A stretch of DNA of 64,000 nt from an uncultured Aquimarina sp. GTDB taxonomy: Bacteria > Bacteroidota > Bacteroidia > Flavobacteriales > Flavobacteriaceae. The DNA lies in contig CANNFM010000017.1 of the NCBI GenBank assembly GCA_947503835.1, positions 62,001 through 126,000 on the forward strand. Direction: 5' to 3'. The first letter of the stretch is position 1. The number at the start of each line of letters is the position of its first letter. Of this stretch, positions 23,784 through 32,406 are shown piece after piece. The translations under genes were made by a program, and so were the position numbers. Under the pieces are notes generated by a model that made no database searches, was not told the origin of the DNA, and saw only the letters and a program-made list of their open reading frames with translations.

Positions 23784-25013
23784 TCACCGCACCTTAAGTG
23801 TAATCACTGCAATAATTGCCAGAAAAATTCCCACAATCCAAAATCGTGCAACTATCTTACTCTCGTGTATCCCCTTCTTTTGATAATGGTGATGCAATGG
23901 AGACATAAGAAATATCCTTCTTCCTTCTCCATGTTTTTTCTTAGTATATTTAAACCAGCTTACCTGCATCATTACTGATAGAGTCTCAATAAAAAAGATT
24001 CCACATAGTATAGGTATCAAAAACTCTTTGCGAATAGCAATCGCTATAACCGCAATAATCCCTCCTATAGTTAAACTACCAGTATCCCCCATAAATACCT
24101 GAGCAGGATATGTGTTATACCATAAAAACCCAACTAAAGCCCCGGCGAATGCAGTGATAAAAATGGTAGTCTCCCCAGAGTTAGGGATATACATTACATT
24201 AAGATAATCTGAGAAAATAATATTTCCCGAAACCCATGCGAACAAAGCCAAAGTCAACACAATTATAGCTGAAGAACCTGCAGCCAATCCATCAATTCCA
24301 TCGGTAAGATTAGCGCCATTTGACACCGCAGTAACAATAAAAATTACTATCGGTATAAAAATCAACCAGGCATACTTTGCCAGATCAGGACTTATCCAGG
24401 TAATCAAATCTGCATAATCAAATTCATTATTCTTAAAAAACGGCAGTGTTGTCTTGGTTGATTTTACGGCTGGTTTAAAATCAGAACCATCTTGACTCAT
24501 AGCAACTTGTTCGGTATCAGACACGGCCTTCTCTTGACGAACCGTTATGTCATTATGAAAGTACATAGTACATCCAACAATAAGTCCTAAACCTACCTGA
24601 CCTATAACTTTAAATTTCCCAGCTAAACCCTCTTTATCTTTTCTCTTGATTTTTAAGAAGTCATCTGTAAAACCAATCACTCCCATCCAAAGTGTAGCTA
24701 CAATGAGTAGGATTACATATATATTATCAAGTTTTGCAAATAACAATACAGGAACTAGTGTTGCCAAAATAATAATGATACCTCCCATAGTAGGTGTTCC
24801 TGCTTTTTCGGCTTGACCTTCTAGTCCCAACTCACGAATACTTTCCCCCATTTGTTGCTTTCTTAGAAAGCCTATGATTCGTTTACCATAAATTGTAGAG
24901 ATTAATAGCGATACTATAATTGCCATTGCAGCTCTAAACGTGATAAACTGAAATAACGAAGCCCCTGGGAACTGGTATTCGTTTTCTAAATATTCAAATA
25001 GATAATATAGCAT
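23784..25013 (-). CDS. mraY: Phospho-N-acetylmuramoyl-pentapeptide-transferase (lipid I synthase)
   Basis: 409 aa inner-membrane enzyme with about ten transmembrane segments. Catalytic motifs: GFTDDFLKIKRKDKEGLAGKFK (Asp pair) near 115-135, NGANLTDGIDGLAAG near 235-249, VFMGDTGSL near 315, and the SPLHHHYQKKG His motif near 375. Length exceeds the E. coli enzyme (360 aa) because of an extra hydrophilic stretch at about 160-200 (RQEKAVSDTEQVAMSQDGSD…), a variant I believe is common in Bacteroidota. It lies 44 bp after murE and 35 bp before the four-helix-bundle gene. Confidence 0.97.
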   Translation of the reverse strand: MLYYLFEYLENEYQFPGASLFQFITFRAAMAIIVSLLISTIYGKRIIGFLRKQQMGESIRELGLEGQAEKAGTPTMGGIIIILATLVPVLLFAKLDNIYVILLIVATLWMGVIGFTDDFLKIKRKDKEGLAGKFKVIGQVGLGLIVGCTMYFHNDITVRQEKAVSDTEQVAMSQDGSDFKPAVKSTKTTLPFFKNNEFDYADLITWISPDLAKYAWLIFIPIVIFIVTAVSNGANLTDGIDGLAAGSSAIIVLTLALFAWVSGNIIFSDYLNVMYIPNSGETTIFITAFAGALVGFLWYNTYPAQVFMGDTGSLTIGGIIAVIAIAIRKEFLIPILCGIFFIETLSVMMQVSWFKYTKKKHGEGRRIFLMSPLHHHYQKKGIHESKIVARFWIVGIFLAIIAVITLKVR

Positions 25014-25057
25014 AGATCTACACCTTTCGCCTCTGTAAACATCGAGGTTTGAGGATT

Positions 25058-26521
25058 TTATTTATTTAGTTTTCTTAGTTCTTCTCTCACGATTTCAAAA
25101 TCATTAAAATCAATTCGTTCTCCGTTAGTTTCCTGATAGGTTTCATGTCCTTTTCCTGCAATCAGGATAATATCATCCTTCTCTGCCAATTGACACGCCG
25201 TTTTAATGGCCTGTTTTCTATCTGTTATTGCCAAGGTCTTTTTATAATCTTGTGGCTCTACACCTTTTTCAATATCCTCTATAATCTGATCTGGATTTTC
25301 TGTTCTTGGGTTATCACTTGTGAAAATTGCTTTATTACTAAGTTTTGCAGCTATATTACCCATCACAGGACGTTTCATTTTATCTCTATCTCCGCCACAT
25401 CCAACTACAGTAATAAGCACTTCATTATTGGTTCTGATGTCGTTAATGGTTTCAAGAACATTTTTCAAGGCATCGGGCGTATGAGCATAATCTACAATTG
25501 CGGTGATCTTCTCATCCGAAATTAAGTACTGAAATCGACCACTTACACTTTGCAAATCGCTTAATAAGCGAAGAGTTTCAAGGGTTTCGAGCCCTAATAA
25601 CTCTGCAGTACCAAAAATTGCAAGTAAATTATAAGCATTAAAGCTACCGATAAGCTTTGCCCATACTTCATGATCATTAAGTTTTAGCAATAATCCCTCA
25701 AGACTACTTTCAAGGATTTGCCCTCTGAAATCTGCATATGATTTTAATGCATAACCGTATTGTTTTGCGTTCGTATTCTGAAGCATGAAAGCTCCATTTT
25801 TATCATCTTTATTGATCAATGCGAAAGCATTAGGCGACAATCCATCAAAAAAGACCTTCTTTACATCGCGATATTCTTTAAATGTATTATGATAATCCAG
25901 GTGATCATGAGATAAATTTGTAAAAATCCCTCCTGTAAACTCTAATCCTTCAGTTCGTTTTTGGTGAATACCGTGAGAACTCACTTCCATAAAACAATAT
26001 TCGACACCTTCGGCATTCATTTCTTTGAGATAATAATTAATTGCCAAAGAATCAGGAGTCGTATGGGTGGCCTTATACTCTTTATTATCTACCAAAACTT
26101 TAACCGTTGATAGCAATCCAACTTTAAAACCTGCTTTCTTAAATAATTGATACAACAATGTAGCTATGGTAGTTTTACCATTTGTTCCTGTTACCCCTAC
26201 TAGTTTTAAGTTTCCTGAAGGGTTATCGTAGTAATTAGAAGCCATTATAGCCAATGCGGATTGGGTATCTTCGACTACTACATAAATTATGTTATCTACC
26301 TTACTGTCTGGCAACTCTTCGCAAACCACAACTACCGCTCCTTGATCAATAGATTTTTGTATAAAATTATGACCATCGGAAACAGAACCACGAATAGCCA
26401 CAAACACATCTCCCTTGTTAATTTTTCTAGAGTCAAACTCAATCTTATTAATGCCGATTGTTGTATTACCAACTACAGCATTAATAGCAACTTTATATAG
26501 AATGTCTTTTAACTCGATCAC
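25058..26521 (-). CDS. murE: UDP-MurNAc-tripeptide ligase, predicted meso-diaminopimelate-adding
   Basis: 487 aa Mur ligase. N-terminal domain with FDSRKINKGDVFVAIRG, ATP loop GVTGTNGKTTIATLLY near 110, and ILIAGKGHETYQ in the C-terminal domain. The specificity motif reads DNPRTENP, the DNPR form used by enzymes that add meso-diaminopimelate. Murein is therefore predicted to be DAP-type. Start is GTG, sharing a GTGA junction with the ftsI stop. Confidence 0.97.
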   Translation of the reverse strand: MIELKDILYKVAINAVVGNTTIGINKIEFDSRKINKGDVFVAIRGSVSDGHNFIQKSIDQGAVVVVCEELPDSKVDNIIYVVVEDTQSALAIMASNYYDNPSGNLKLVGVTGTNGKTTIATLLYQLFKKAGFKVGLLSTVKVLVDNKEYKATHTTPDSLAINYYLKEMNAEGVEYCFMEVSSHGIHQKRTEGLEFTGGIFTNLSHDHLDYHNTFKEYRDVKKVFFDGLSPNAFALINKDDKNGAFMLQNTNAKQYGYALKSYADFRGQILESSLEGLLLKLNDHEVWAKLIGSFNAYNLLAIFGTAELLGLETLETLRLLSDLQSVSGRFQYLISDEKITAIVDYAHTPDALKNVLETINDIRTNNEVLITVVGCGGDRDKMKRPVMGNIAAKLSNKAIFTSDNPRTENPDQIIEDIEKGVEPQDYKKTLAITDRKQAIKTACQLAEKDDIILIAGKGHETYQETNGERIDFNDFEIVREELRKLNK

Positions 26522-28512
26522 GATAATTCTAATCTAATGGTTTGATTAACTTTTACTTTAGTACCCGGCTCTATTGACTGCGTTATGACGTTTCCGGATC
26601 CTACTAATTCAACTTTGAGCCCCATATTTTCTAACAGTGAAATAACATCCATTGCAGGCATACCTTTCACGTTGGGCATAATCGTCTTATATTTCTGAGC
26701 TTTTTGATAGTATGCCTCATAGCTTTTAACTACTGAATTACTTTCTACCGTAGCATACGACACTTCATCAATTACTGGTATGTCGTTATATATTTTTGTT
26801 GCTATGGTTTTAAATACGGGTGCCGCAACTTCACTACCGTAATATCCTTTTTCTTTGTTGGGTTTGTGAATGACTACAATACTAGAATATATGGGCTTAT
26901 CGGCCGGAAAGTAACCCGCAAAGGATGATATATACTCCCTTTCTTTATCTTTTCCGTAGTTACCCCAACAAGTACCTGTTTTACCTGCGATAAGAAAATT
27001 ATCTGTATAAATATTATCAGCAGTACCCCTTTTCACCACATTAAGCATCATCTCCTGAGCAATTTTTGCGGTTTCTTTAGAACATATCGTAGGGTTTAAA
27101 ACTTCTTTATCAAAACTTTCCCTGGTTTTATCCCAGGTTTTTACTTCTTTAATAAATCTTGGCTTCACCATTTCCCCGTCATTAGCGATAGCATTATAAA
27201 ATGCAAGTGTTTGCAGAGGAGTAAGTGCAACACCATAACCATGAGCCATCCATGGTAAAGTAGTACCATACCAGTCTTTATCGCCTGGATATGGGATTTT
27301 AGGTTTTCCTTCACCTTTAATTGACAATCCTAATGTTTCTGCTAATCCCATATTAATCAATCGATCTACAAATCTTCGAGGATTATCTTTATACTTTTCA
27401 TTAATCATTTTGGCAAAGGCTGTGTTTGAAGATACTTCGAAAGCTTTTGCTGCAGATATTTTACCATATCCTCCCCAGCGAGAATCCTTTACTATTCTAT
27501 CATAGAATTTTACACGTCCGTTTTCGGTATCTATCACATAACTAGAATCGATTGCCCTATCTTCTAAAGCCGCTACGATTGTCATTAATTTAAATGTAGA
27601 TCCTGGCTCATGAGATTCGCCAACAGCATAATTAAGTTTTTCGTAATATTTACCTGCCTTAGTACGACCCAGATTAGAAATCGCTTTAATTTCTCCTGTT
27701 TTGGTTTCCATTACAACCACAGTGCCGTGCTCTGCTTCAAATCTTTCTAATTGTCCTAAAAGTGCATGATGTGCAATATCTTGAATATTAACATCTATAG
27801 TAGAAACCACATCGTAACCATCTTGAGGCTCTACCTCATTATCATCTCCGATAGGTTTCCATTGATTTTTTGCTATTTTTTGCTTCTTACGCTTTCCATC
27901 CTTACCTCTTAAAAAGGGTCCATATGCCCCCTCTAATCCAACCCTTGTATAATACCCTTGCTCATCTCTTCTTTCATACCCTACAGTACGTTCGGCTATC
28001 TTACCAATCGGATGCTCTCTTACAGTACGCTGCTCTACAATCAACCCTCCTCTGTTAGCACCAAAAACAAATAAGGGAAACTCTTTAACCCGCATATATT
28101 GAGAATACCCTAAATTTCTACGGACCAATAAGTATCGATTTTTATTTGCTCTAGCGGTTCTTATAATCTTATCATAGTACGAAATCGGTTTTCCAAATTC
28201 TTTGGATAATGCTTCACACAAGGGCTTAACATACTCTCTAAAATCTTTATCTGATACTGTTAGTGCATCAAATCGTATATCATACTTTGGAACAGACGTA
28301 GCTAATAAATTACCTTTGCTATCATAAAGATTACCTCTGTTGGCCGGGATATCAAAAGTCTTAAAAACTCGTTCCTGAGCTTTTTTACGATACATATCCC
28401 CTTCTACAAACTGTATATTTATCAATTTCACCATTACAGCAACAGCAAAAACGAACATACATGCTGCTATAAAGTACAACCTGTTTAATATGTTTTTTTC
28501 TTTTATCGCCAA
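26518..28512 (-). CDS. ftsI: FtsI-type septal penicillin-binding protein with PASTA domain
   Basis: 664 aa. N-terminal transmembrane anchor at about 12-32, PBP dimerisation domain about 50-215, transpeptidase domain about 240-590 with SxxK (GSTFK, Ser305/Lys308), SSN at 361-363 and KTG at 511-513. A single PASTA domain occupies about 605-664 (MPNVKGMPAMDVISLLENMGLKVELVG), absent from E. coli FtsI but common in Bacteroidota. It crosslinks septal murein with FtsW. The first codon is TTG at 28512; no ATG precedes the conserved N-terminus. Six bp after the ftsL stop. Confidence 0.95.
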   Translation of the reverse strand: MAIKEKNILNRLYFIAACMFVFAVAVMVKLINIQFVEGDMYRKKAQERVFKTFDIPANRGNLYDSKGNLLATSVPKYDIRFDALTVSDKDFREYVKPLCEALSKEFGKPISYYDKIIRTARANKNRYLLVRRNLGYSQYMRVKEFPLFVFGANRGGLIVEQRTVREHPIGKIAERTVGYERRDEQGYYTRVGLEGAYGPFLRGKDGKRKKQKIAKNQWKPIGDDNEVEPQDGYDVVSTIDVNIQDIAHHALLGQLERFEAEHGTVVVMETKTGEIKAISNLGRTKAGKYYEKLNYAVGESHEPGSTFKLMTIVAALEDRAIDSSYVIDTENGRVKFYDRIVKDSRWGGYGKISAAKAFEVSSNTAFAKMINEKYKDNPRRFVDRLINMGLAETLGLSIKGEGKPKIPYPGDKDWYGTTLPWMAHGYGVALTPLQTLAFYNAIANDGEMVKPRFIKEVKTWDKTRESFDKEVLNPTICSKETAKIAQEMMLNVVKRGTADNIYTDNFLIAGKTGTCWGNYGKDKEREYISSFAGYFPADKPIYSSIVVIHKPNKEKGYYGSEVAAPVFKTIATKIYNDIPVIDEVSYATVESNSVVKSYEAYYQKAQKYKTIMPNVKGMPAMDVISLLENMGLKVELVGSGNVITQSIEPGTKVKVNQTIRLELS

Positions 28513-28518
28513 AGCAAT

Positions 28519-28830
28519 TTAGTTTTTTACAATTATTTTCCTCGGTGGCCGGGTAGGCCTCTTTAACCCTTTTTGGGTCATCTTTTTGATTATAGAAGAC
28601 TCCATTTTTAACCTCATCAATTCAGTTTTCCCATCTACAAATTGTGTTCTTAACTCTCTCACTTCATTATTCAATCCCGCAATTTTATGCACCTTTCGCT
28701 CTGCATTATGAGAGCTAGCAATCATTATTATTGCCAAAAAAGACAGAAACAACAACATTCTCCAATTTTTCATCGCATCGTCTGCAATAAGAAATTTCCC
28801 TTTTAATATGTCATAAATTGTCTGCTTCAA
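28519..28830 (-). CDS. ftsL: FtsL-like divisome protein
   Basis: 103 aa bitopic protein with a cytoplasmic head, transmembrane segment MLLFLSFLAIIMIASSH at about 26-42, and a periplasmic coiled-coil-like region (KIAGLNNEVRELRTQFVDGKTELMRLKMESSIIKKMTQKGL). Low sequence conservation is normal for FtsL, so identification rests on size, topology and position between rsmH and ftsI. The TTG start overlaps the rsmH stop (TTGA). Confidence 0.85.
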   Translation of the reverse strand: MKQTIYDILKGKFLIADDAMKNWRMLLFLSFLAIIMIASSHNAERKVHKIAGLNNEVRELRTQFVDGKTELMRLKMESSIIKKMTQKGLKRPTRPPRKIIVKN

Positions 28831-29732
28831 ATCCTTTCTGCTATTCTTAGTTTAGCACTTCGTGCTCTATTATTCTTTTTAATCTCTTCTGCTTCAGGAA
28901 CAATCAATCCTCCTACTTTTTTAAATGGCACCGAAACATTACCATATAAATCTTTCTCTGGTTCTCCTTCAAACATTCCGTTTCGGATAAACCTTTTAAC
29001 CAACCTATCCTCTAAAGAATGGTAAGAAATCAAACTAACCCTACCTCCAGCATCTAAAAGCTCTTCGGTTTGAATCAGAAATTCCTTAAGCGCTTCGATT
29101 TCCTGATTTACTTCAATCCTAATTGCCTGATAAATCTGAGCCAATATTTTATGTTCTTTATGTTTAGGTAAAAACGGTTTTAACACTTCTTTTAATTGAA
29201 TACTTGTTTTTATAGCATCTGTTTTTCTAGCCCCTACAATTGTTCTTGCCAGTTTAGGAGCATTTCGTAATTCGCCGTATTCTAAAAACATCGTTCTCAA
29301 ATCTGATTCTTCATATTCATTGATCACATTATACGCTGACAATCCTCCACTTTGATTCATTCTCATATCCAAATCGGCCTCAAATCTTGTAGAAAACCCT
29401 CGTTCTGCAACATCAAATTGATGAGAAGAAACTCCAAAATCCCCAAGAATTCCGTCTACCTTCTTTACTCCATGAAATCGAAGAAAACGCTTAATAAATC
29501 TGAAATTTTCATTGATAAGTGTAAATCGCTCATCACCAATTACATTCTTTAAGGCATCTTGATCTTGATCAAAAGCAAATAACTTCCCTTTTGCTCCCAG
29601 CCTTTTAAGAATTTCTCGAGAATGCCCCCCACCTCCAAACGTAACATCCACATAGATTCCATCAGGTTTAATCGCAAGGCCATCCACGGTTTCTTTCAAT
29701 AAAACCGGGTTATGATATTCCATTTGTTTCAT
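28827..29732 (-). CDS. rsmH: 16S rRNA (cytosine-1402-N4)-methyltransferase RsmH (MraW)
   Basis: 301 aa SAM-dependent methyltransferase. SAM loop YVDVTFGGGGHSREIL near 28-43, DGILGDFGVSSHQFD near 92-106, RGFSTRFEADLDMRM, and the tail ISYHSLEDRLVKRFI with NNRARSAKLRIAERI. It acts on m4Cm1402 of the 30S subunit and is conventionally the second dcw gene after mraZ. ATG start; an internal Met at residue 4 is an alternative. Confidence 0.97.
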   Translation of the reverse strand: MKQMEYHNPVLLKETVDGLAIKPDGIYVDVTFGGGGHSREILKRLGAKGKLFAFDQDQDALKNVIGDERFTLINENFRFIKRFLRFHGVKKVDGILGDFGVSSHQFDVAERGFSTRFEADLDMRMNQSGGLSAYNVINEYEESDLRTMFLEYGELRNAPKLARTIVGARKTDAIKTSIQLKEVLKPFLPKHKEHKILAQIYQAIRIEVNQEIEALKEFLIQTEELLDAGGRVSLISYHSLEDRLVKRFIRNGMFEGEPEKDLYGNVSVPFKKVGGLIVPEAEEIKKNNRARSAKLRIAERI

Positions 29733-29804
29733 CTGTTCTTCTTCATTGAATTTTAAGAGTCAGATGGAATCGCCGATACACCATTTAACTCATATCAATT
29801 TTCA

Positions 29805-30272
29805 TTAATCATGGCTTATTTCATCATCAAATCCCATTACTTCTTCAGCTAAATCAGCAAAATCTACTGCTACATCATCAATTGCATTTTCATACTTATC
29901 CTTATCCCAAATCTCTATGATATTAACTGCCGAGGACAACACCAACTCTTTGGTTATTCCCGCAAAACCAATTAAATCTTTTGGAATTAATAAACGACCA
30001 GCTGAGTCAATTTCTACTATTTTCACACCAGCGGTAAACTTTCTTATAAAGTCATTATTCTTTTTCTTAAAGCGGTTGAGTTTGTTTATTTTTTGCATCA
30101 ACAGGTTCCATTCTGCCATTGGATACAACTCTAAACACGACTGAAATACTGATCTCTTTAACACAAAACCGTCTTGTAACATGGGCGACAATTGCTTCTT
30201 AAAAGCAACAGGCATCATGAGACGCCCCTTAGCATCTGCCTTACACTCGTATGTTCCAATTAGGTTTACCAC
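29805..30272 (-). CDS. mraZ: MraZ transcriptional regulator of the dcw cluster
   Basis: 155 aa, two SpoVT/AbrB-like halves. First repeat GTYECKADAKGRLMMPVAFKKQL near 6-28, second EIDSAGRLLIPKDLIGFAGI near 88-107, each with the D-x-x-GR motif. MraZ forms a ring and binds GTGG-type direct repeats upstream of its own gene. Three such repeats lie at 30316-30345 beside a -7 element. The start codon is GTG inside a GTGGTAAA sequence that itself resembles the box. First gene of the cluster. Confidence 0.96.
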   Translation of the reverse strand: MVNLIGTYECKADAKGRLMMPVAFKKQLSPMLQDGFVLKRSVFQSCLELYPMAEWNLLMQKINKLNRFKKKNNDFIRKFTAGVKIVEIDSAGRLLIPKDLIGFAGITKELVLSSAVNIIEIWDKDKYENAIDDVAVDFADLAEEVMGFDDEISHD

Positions 30273-30298
30273 TTTATTTCACTAAACGTTTAATTAGT

Positions 30299-30306
30299 CA
30301 AATATA
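30299..30306 (-). promoter_or_regulatory. -7 element of the mraZ/dcw promoter
   Basis: TATATTTG on the minus strand is an exact match to the Bacteroidota -7 consensus TAnnTTTG. It lies 26 bp upstream of the mraZ GTG and 9 bp from the nearest MraZ box, so bound MraZ would cover the -33 region. Confidence 0.7.
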
Positions 30307-30315
30307 TTGAAAAAA

Positions 30316-30345
30316 TTACCACATTTTACCACATTTTACCACATT
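30316..30345 (-). promoter_or_regulatory. MraZ operator: three 10-bp direct repeats
   Basis: Three tandem units of AATGTGGTAA on the minus strand (TTACCACATT on the plus strand) at exact 10-bp spacing. This is one helical turn, as expected for side-by-side binding by neighbouring MraZ subunits. Position just upstream of the mraZ -7 element supports autoregulation of the whole dcw operon. Confidence 0.85.
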
Positions 30346-30541
30346 GTTAATAAGTTACCCTATACAAAATGCTTTTACAAGGATTGAAAACTTTAAGAAT
30401 TTATCGATCAAGACTTTACCGTAAAGCTTATAAAATCTTGGCCTTAACGACATTAGAATACAAATAAATGAGTCATAAAAAAAAATATAAAATTCATTCG
30501 GTAGTATTAACAAAAAATCTTAAAACTAATTATGAAAATGC

Positions 30542-30549
30542 TATATTTG
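30542..30549 (+). promoter_or_regulatory. -7 element and SD for the alpha/beta hydrolase gene
   Basis: TATATTTG matches TAnnTTTG exactly, 25 bp before the ATG at 30575. A good Shine-Dalgarno AAGGAG at 30564-30569 precedes that ATG, unusual in this window where most genes lack one. Confidence 0.55.
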
Positions 30550-30574
30550 CGTTTAATTCTTGTAAGGAGTATTA

Positions 30575-31345
30575 ATGAAGCACGAATTAAAAAAAGACGG
30601 AAAATTTAGTTATCTAGATTTAGGAGAAGGCACACCAATTATCATTTTACATGGATTAATGGGTGGGTTGAGCAACTTTGAAGGAGTAGGCTCATACTTT
30701 CCTAAACACGGATACAAAGTACTGATCCCAGAACTTCCTGTCTACACACTTCCTTTAATAAAAACTAAGGTAAGTACTTATGCCAAGTACCTAAAAGATT
30801 TTATAGATCGTCTAGGGTATGGCAATAAAGAAGTTATTTTACTTGGCAATTCTCTAGGAGGTCATATTGGCCTTTTATGCACTAAAATGTTTCCTGAAAA
30901 AGTAAAAGCTCTGGTAATAACTGGCAGCTCAGGTCTTTATGAAAGTGCCATGGGTGAAAGCTACCCTAAACGAGGAGATTATGAATACATTAAAGCTAAA
31001 GCCGAAAACGTTTTTTATGACCCTGCTATTGCTACAAAAGAGATTGTAGACGAAGTTTATGAAACTGTTAATGATCGAAACAAACTCATAAGAACACTAG
31101 CAATTGCCAAAAGTGCCATACGTCATAATATGGCAAAAGATCTACCTCAAATGAATACTCCCACTTGTATTATTTGGGGAAAAAATGATAATGTAACTCC
31201 TCCTGAAGTAGCAGATGACTTTTACAGACTGTTACCAGATTCTGATCTGTATTGGATCGACAAATGTGGCCATGCCGCTATGATGGAGCATCCTGATGAA
31301 TTTAATCGATTATTACATAACTGGTTACAAGAACGTAATTTCTAA
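30575..31345 (+). CDS. Alpha/beta hydrolase
   Basis: 256 aa, cytoplasmic. Oxyanion region IIILHGLMGGLSNFEG near 28-43, nucleophile elbow LLGNSLGGHIGLL with Ser at about 94, Asp in WGKNDNVTPPEV near 211 and His in DKCGHAAMMEHP near 232. The catalytic triad is therefore complete. Broad family (esterases, C-C hydrolases, lyases); the substrate is not deducible. It is divergent from the dcw cluster and followed after 15 bp by engB. Confidence 0.88.
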   Translation: MKHELKKDGKFSYLDLGEGTPIIILHGLMGGLSNFEGVGSYFPKHGYKVLIPELPVYTLPLIKTKVSTYAKYLKDFIDRLGYGNKEVILLGNSLGGHIGLLCTKMFPEKVKALVITGSSGLYESAMGESYPKRGDYEYIKAKAENVFYDPAIATKEIVDEVYETVNDRNKLIRTLAIAKSAIRHNMAKDLPQMNTPTCIIWGKNDNVTPPEVADDFYRLLPDSDLYWIDKCGHAAMMEHPDEFNRLLHNWLQERNF

Positions 31346-31360
31346 TCATTATTAAACGCT

Positions 31361-31966
31361 ATGAAGATTAACAGCGCTGAATTTGTGATAAGTAATAGCG
31401 ATGTTGCTAAATGTCCAAAAGACAAACTCCCTGAGTACGCTTTTATTGGCAGATCCAATGTAGGCAAGTCATCATTGATTAATATGATTACCGATCGTAA
31501 AAGTCTTGCCAAAACATCAGGAAGACCAGGAAAAACTCAACTGATCAATCACTTTATTATTAATAAAAATTGGTTTTTGGTTGATTTACCCGGCTATGGA
31601 TACGCCAGAGTATCTAAATCTGCGAAAAAAGTATTTCAAAAATTTATTACATCGTACTTCTCTAAGCGCACTCAATTGGTTAGCGCTTTTGTATTGGTAG
31701 ACTCCAGACATGACCCACAAAAGATAGATCTAGAATTTATGCAATGGCTAGGAGAAAATCAGATTCCTTTTTCTATCATCTTTACCAAGGCAGACAAGCT
31801 TTCTAAAAACAAGCTTCCGGACCAGATTAATAGTTATATTGAAGAAATGCTTAAGTATTGGGAAGAAATGCCTAATTACTTTATCACCTCTTCTTCTTCA
31901 GGACTTGGAAAAGAAGAAGTTCTTAATTATATTGAAGAAATTAACTCTCAACTCAAGATTTCTTAG
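31361..31966 (+). CDS. engB: Ribosome-biogenesis GTPase EngB (YihA/YsxC)
   Basis: 201 aa TRAFAC GTPase needed for 50S subunit maturation. G1 GRSNVGKSSL near 30-39, switch region with GRPGKTQLINHF, G3 DLPGYGYARV near 74, G4 TKADKL near 145, G5 SSSSGLG. Full length. It overlaps by 14 bp at its 3' end with the convergent 122-aa gene. Confidence 0.95.
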   Translation: MKINSAEFVISNSDVAKCPKDKLPEYAFIGRSNVGKSSLINMITDRKSLAKTSGRPGKTQLINHFIINKNWFLVDLPGYGYARVSKSAKKVFQKFITSYFSKRTQLVSAFVLVDSRHDPQKIDLEFMQWLGENQIPFSIIFTKADKLSKNKLPDQINSYIEEMLKYWEEMPNYFITSSSSGLGKEEVLNYIEEINSQLKIS

Positions 31967-32321
31967 GCCATACCTTTTCCTGCAACTCTCTAATTAACTC
32001 TTCTGTCGATTTCAAAGAAGCTAACTCTCTTGAATTCAATAATACCTTATTAGTATTTTTATCCTTCTTTAGAATCATAGGGACATCTAATTCTTTTACA
32101 TTAGGATACGCATCTCGAAATTCATTTTTATACATAAACTCAATCTCTACCCCTGTGCTTTGTCTAAAATCCTTCCATATTTTCTTTTCGGAAAAATTAC
32201 CATGGGTTAAACTACACAAATTACAAGAATATGTACTTGGACTAATAATTTTATGAATACTATCTACTTGCTTACTCCAATAATCTGATTTTGCATTATA
32301 TACAAAAATTAGTGTTTTCAT
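31953..32321 (-). CDS. Small CxxC protein conserved beside engB-type genes
   Basis: 122 aa, no signal peptide. Opens with a strand (KTLIFVYNAKSDYW), then a CxxC in STYSCNLCSLTHGNFSEKK, then WKDFRQSTGVEIEFMYKNEF and a basic tail. The fold looks alpha/beta and the CxxC could be a metal site or redox pair. I recall related Bacteroidota proteins annotated only as hypothetical or, without basis, GTPase. Its 3' end overlaps engB by 14 bp in convergent orientation. Confidence 0.6.
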   Translation of the reverse strand: MKTLIFVYNAKSDYWSKQVDSIHKIISPSTYSCNLCSLTHGNFSEKKIWKDFRQSTGVEIEFMYKNEFRDAYPNVKELDVPMILKKDKNTNKVLLNSRELASLKSTEELIRELQEKVWPKKS

Positions 32322-32337
32322 TTTAAAAAAATATAAT

Positions 32338-32372
32338 AAAAAGAGCTGTAATAGTTAGTTACAACTCTTTTT
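32338..32372 (-). terminator. Terminator of the 594-aa secreted-protein gene
   Basis: AAAAAGAGCTGTAA/TTACAACTCTTTTT, a 14-bp stem with one G-T type mismatch and a 7-base loop. On the minus strand it ends in T-rich sequence. It begins 35 bp past the stop of the 594-aa gene. Confidence 0.65.
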
Positions 32373-32406
32373 ACAAATTAATATATTATTCCAAATATTA
32401 CAACAT

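Noticed and set aside
25013..25058. Promoter between murE and mraY
   Set aside because: The 44-bp gap has no TAnnTTTG element; the genes fit one dcw transcript.
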